From Gammaproteobacteria bacterium (GTDB taxonomy: Bacteria; Pseudomonadota; Gammaproteobacteria; Xanthomonadales; Marinicellaceae): 8,680 bases of DNA. Where the stretch lies: NCBI GenBank assembly GCA_030426705.1, contig JAUHXW010000107.1:1-8680 (forward strand), written 5' to 3'. A model generated the notes under the pieces. The model was not told the DNA's origin and made no database searches. It saw only the letters and a program-made list of their open reading frames with translations. Below are positions 5,855 to 8,680 of this stretch, piece by piece (positions within the stretch are counted from its first letter, which is position 1; every line of letters starts with the position of its first letter). The position numbers and the translations under genes are program-made.

Positions 5855-8092
5855 ATGAGTGATACAAACCACAAAGTGACAATTCCCGGCTACCGAATCA
5901 TCAGAAAAATTGGTGAAGGAGGCATGAGCGTGGTTTATTTGGCATATCAGGAGTCATTAAAAAGGGAAGTGGCACTTAAGGTTATGCGTCCCATCATTAC
6001 CGATGAATCCGATATTGTCAGGCGCTTTGAGCAAGAAGCAGAAATCATTGCCAAGTTATACCATCCTAATATCGTTAATATTTATGAAGTCGGTCATATT
6101 GAGGATAATACGTTGTATTATTCGATGCCTTACCTTCAACATGGTGATTTAACGACATTTACCTACCATGATGATGAACAATTAAAGGAAGTGATGGCTG
6201 CCATTTGTGATGGACTGGCATTTGCCCATGCGCAAGGTGTGGTTCACCGGGACATTAAGCCAGAAAACATTTTGTTTGATCAGTTTGGTCAAGTGTTACT
6301 GGCTGATTTTGGCATTGCACTGAGTACCGGTAGAAGACGTTTGACCAAGGACAGTCGCATCATTGGCAGTGTTTATTACATGAGCCCTGAACAAGCCCAG
6401 GCAAAGCATGTGGATGCGCGGTCAGATATTTATGCGCTTGGTGCGATTTTGTATGAAATCCTGACGGGCGAACCCGTTTTTGATCGGGATAATGATTTCA
6501 CCATGATGATGGCTCATGTGAATGACCCGGTTCCCAGGTTGCCTGAAGCATTGGCTCATTGGCAAAGTGTTATCGATAAGTGTCTGGCCAAATCACCCAA
6601 CCAAAGGTATCAAAATGTAGATGCACTGAAAGAAGCCATTCTTACCATTAAACCCTTGAACACAACACCGAAGAAGTCGTTGAAAAAGCCTTTGATGGTT
6701 GCTGCACTGAGTATTTCAACTTTGCTATTGGCTTATTGGCTTTGGTTGAATGTCATAAAAACTGCGCCGGTTAACCTGGAAAAGGTTCAGCAGCCAAAGA
6801 CCATTACAACGCCTGTCATTCAAGTCACAGAAGAAAAAAAGGATAAAGATTCTAACAAGGAACCACCTGAAACCAAACTGAATGCCTTGAGTGATTCACA
6901 AATAAAATCACTGCTGCAACAAGCACAAAAAAACATAGATCAAAAACAATTAACGACACCAGAAGATGACAACGCACTTAATCAGTTGTTAGCTGTACTG
7001 AAAAATATCCCAACCCATCAGCAAGCCCTGAGCTCTTTGTCAGATGTGATGGCCAGTTATTATGAACTGGTTTATCAGTCTGTCAGCAAAAACGATTATC
7101 AACAAGCCCTGGATTTCGCTGAATCTGTGGCAGAAGTTAGACATCGAACGATATTAACCAATGAACAATTGTATGCCGCTTTAGAACAGAACACTGAGTT
7201 GGAAAGGAGTTTATTGTTGGGAGCCATTGCAGAGCGGGCCACGAAGGCAAAACAGAGTAAAAACCGGGAAGAGGCTGAGCGCCTGGTTAAGTTGGTGGAT
7301 GCGGTGATCCCTGGTCATGAAATCATCGATGAATTGAATGTTTTGATTACCAGCATACCGAGGACTGGTAATACACTCAGGGATAAGCACGGATTAACCA
7401 GTGTCATCATAGCACCTGAAGCAAATGGCATCAAAGGCTACATCAATTACGCTTTAGCAGTGACTGAAACAGAAATCAGTTTTGCTTTATTTGACCGCTT
7501 TGTGGCAAGTACCGAACATGAGTTGAGCCGTTGCAAAAGCCCAAATGGTGGCAATGTGATTTTTTCACAAAGAAACTATTCCAAACCTGGATTTCCTACC
7601 CCAGGGAATTCACCGGTGGTCTGCGTCAGTTGGTCAGATGTCAATCAATTCATTAAATGGTATAACCAGTTAACTGGAGAACACTATCGTTTACCAACAG
7701 TGCTGGAATGGAAGCATTTACAGAAACTCAGTCAAATCAAAACACCCGTTTGTGGTACTGAAAATTTGGCTGGTGAGGAATACCCGGTTGATGATGCTGA
7801 ATTCAGCAAACTTTCATGTAATGACCGCTATCCCTATGTGGCACCATTAACTGCCTTCAAGCCAAATTCCCTGGGATTATATGGTTTGCATGGAAATGTT
7901 GCAGAGTGGTTGTCAGGCTGCCAAAAACTGGGAAAATTTAAAGCCATTTTTAATGCTGATGATCCTTGTGAAAGTAACCCTGTTGCTGGTTTGTCATGGG
8001 CCTCAGGAAAAGGTGATTCAGGCAGTGTGAAGCAAGTTAAATTTAATCAAGCCTGGTCTTATATTGGTTTCAGATTAGTTAAAAAAATATAG
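5855..8092 (+). CDS. Transmembrane Ser/Thr protein kinase with C-terminal FGE-sulfatase-like domain
   Basis: A 745-residue protein. Kinase domain, about residues 13-265: glycine loop IGEGGMSVVY (19-28), K42 in VALKV, alpha-C E61, catalytic loop HRDIKPEN (131-138), DFG (151-153) and SPEQ (177-180); all catalytic residues are present, so an active RD-type Hanks kinase is expected. One membrane segment follows at about 279-301. A polar linker and a helical region, possibly TPR-like, cover 340-505. The C-terminal domain (about 515-745) is of the FGE-sulfatase/SUMF1 fold: VSWSDVNQFIKWYN (591-604), YRLPTVLEW (611-619), LGLYGLHGNVAEW (673-685) and IGFRLV (737-742). The catalytic Cys pair of true FGEs is absent, so it is probably a binding domain. 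Topology implies kinase inside and FGE domain in the periplasm. The start has no Shine-Dalgarno. yceH follows after four nt. Confidence 0.95.
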   Translation: MSDTNHKVTIPGYRIIRKIGEGGMSVVYLAYQESLKREVALKVMRPIITDESDIVRRFEQEAEIIAKLYHPNIVNIYEVGHIEDNTLYYSMPYLQHGDLTTFTYHDDEQLKEVMAAICDGLAFAHAQGVVHRDIKPENILFDQFGQVLLADFGIALSTGRRRLTKDSRIIGSVYYMSPEQAQAKHVDARSDIYALGAILYEILTGEPVFDRDNDFTMMMAHVNDPVPRLPEALAHWQSVIDKCLAKSPNQRYQNVDALKEAILTIKPLNTTPKKSLKKPLMVAALSISTLLLAYWLWLNVIKTAPVNLEKVQQPKTITTPVIQVTEEKKDKDSNKEPPETKLNALSDSQIKSLLQQAQKNIDQKQLTTPEDDNALNQLLAVLKNIPTHQQALSSLSDVMASYYELVYQSVSKNDYQQALDFAESVAEVRHRTILTNEQLYAALEQNTELERSLLLGAIAERATKAKQSKNREEAERLVKLVDAVIPGHEIIDELNVLITSIPRTGNTLRDKHGLTSVIIAPEANGIKGYINYALAVTETEISFALFDRFVASTEHELSRCKSPNGGNVIFSQRNYSKPGFPTPGNSPVVCVSWSDVNQFIKWYNQLTGEHYRLPTVLEWKHLQKLSQIKTPVCGTENLAGEEYPVDDAEFSKLSCNDRYPYVAPLTAFKPNSLGLYGLHGNVAEWLSGCQKLGKFKAIFNADDPCESNPVAGLSWASGKGDSGSVKQVKFNQAWSYIGFRLVKKI

Positions 8093-8096
8093 AGAA

Positions 8097-8680
8097 ATGA
8101 ACTCGGAAGAAAAAAAACACGAAATTTTCAACGCTGTTGAAGCCCGGATTGTGGCTTGTTTGATGGAAAAACAATTGACCACGCCTAATAATTATCCTTT
8201 GAGCATGAATTCACTGATGCTGGCATGTAATCAAAAATCAAACCGGGTTCCGGTAATGAATTTGACTGAAGGGGAGCTTGGCCACGCCGTGAATCAATTG
8301 GAGGATCGAGGTCTGGTTGGTGTCGATTATGGTGGACGTGCCACACATGTCACCCACAGAGTGATGACAGCGTTTGAAATTAATCGCAAGCAACAAGCCG
8401 TGTTGGCCGTTTTGATGGTTCGTGAACCATTAACTTTGAACGACATCAAAACCAAAACCGGGCGTATGGAAGATTTTTCCGGGGTTGATGATGTCAATGA
8501 CACAGTTGAATCATTAATCAACCGCGATGATCCATTGGTGGTGAGGTTACCCAAAGGGCCGGGTCGCAGAGAGGACCGTTTCACGCATTTGTTGTGTGGT
8601 GAAGTTGAAATTGAAGAAATTGTGATGCCAGTAAAAAGTCAAACCAGTACACAAGCCAGCAGGATTGAGTCACTTGAACA
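8097..8680 (+). CDS. yceH: YceH family (DUF480) winged-helix protein (3' partial)
   Basis: The frame opens four nt after the kinase stop and runs off the window end after 194 codons. It matches the YceH/DUF480 family, whose members fold into two winged-helix units and are of unknown function. Matching blocks: NAVEARIVACLMEKQLTTPNNYPLS (12-36), the hallmark ACNQKSNRVPVMNLTEGE (43-60), a weaker central part, then GRMEDFSGVDDV (127-138) and VVRLPKGPGRREDRFTHLLCG (151-171). The residues after this are polar; E. coli YceH continues with a short helix. The start is ATG 8097 with only a weak purine stretch (AGAGAA) before it. Tight spacing suggests one transcript with the kinase gene and possible translational coupling. 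A minus-strand frame at 8327-8584 is a shadow of this gene. Confidence 0.9.
   Translation, partial: MNSEEKKHEIFNAVEARIVACLMEKQLTTPNNYPLSMNSLMLACNQKSNRVPVMNLTEGELGHAVNQLEDRGLVGVDYGGRATHVTHRVMTAFEINRKQQAVLAVLMVREPLTLNDIKTKTGRMEDFSGVDDVNDTVESLINRDDPLVVRLPKGPGRREDRFTHLLCGEVEIEEIVMPVKSQTSTQASRIESLE

Noticed and set aside
6695..6760. Start of a separate gene at the membrane segment of the kinase
   Set aside because: The reading frame runs on without a stop from kinase to FGE-like domain, and this fusion layout is known in bacterial kinases, so one gene is the simplest reading.
7980..8092. Possible diversity-generating retroelement variable region at the C-terminus of the FGE-like domain
   Set aside because: The fold and the terminal IGFRLV resemble known DGR targets, but the segment is not rich in AAY codons, and there is no reverse transcriptase or near-identical template repeat in the window.
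8327..8584. Minus-strand frame of 85 codons
   Set aside because: It is antisense to the well-supported yceH coding region.

Overview
This 8.7 kb window is an ordinary stretch of bacterial chromosome. It is moderately AT-rich, tightly packed, and has no RNA genes, insertion sequences, CRISPR arrays or phage genes that I can see. MnmC, YceH (DUF480) and a SixA-type phosphatase together suggest a gammaproteobacterium. The large serine/threonine kinase fused to a formylglycine-generating-enzyme (FGE) fold would suit a marine, Marinicella-like lineage, but that genus-level guess is weak.

Layout. (1) Positions 1-1353, plus strand: the 3' part of a Rieske non-heme-iron oxygenase alpha subunit, overlapping by 4 nt a SixA-like histidine phosphatase. 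(2) Positions 1464-1961, plus strand: thiol peroxidase Tpx, followed by a near-perfect 25-nt palindrome. (3) Positions 1962-2251: a 290-bp spacer between convergent genes, holding three imperfect tandem repeats, each with a conserved TTTGAC-N6-GTCAGG core. (4) Positions 5511-2252, minus strand: a tight operon of bifunctional tRNA-modification enzyme mnmC, a class I SAM methyltransferase (4-nt overlap) and a LOG-family protein (3-nt gap). A small zinc-ribbon gene (5742-5557) lies 45 nt upstream on the same strand. (5) Positions 5855-8680, plus strand: a 745-residue transmembrane Ser/Thr kinase with a C-terminal FGE-sulfatase-like domain, then, 4 nt later, a YceH/DUF480 winged-helix protein cut by the window end.

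How the genes relate. mnmC completes the mnm5(s2)U modification at tRNA wobble uridine; the methyltransferase behind it is a generic family whose substrate cannot be read from sequence. Tpx reduces peroxides. The kinase is predicted to join a cytoplasmic catalytic domain to a periplasmic FGE/C-type-lectin-like domain, so it reads as a sensor rather than an FGE, because the catalytic cysteine pair is missing. I found no clear new multi-gene system. The items most worth following up are the tandem repeat cluster, the kinase-FGE fusion and its link to yceH, the small zinc-ribbon ORF, and a few altered family residues (Tpx Lys65, LOG Ala108, Glu at the bridging position of the oxygenase).
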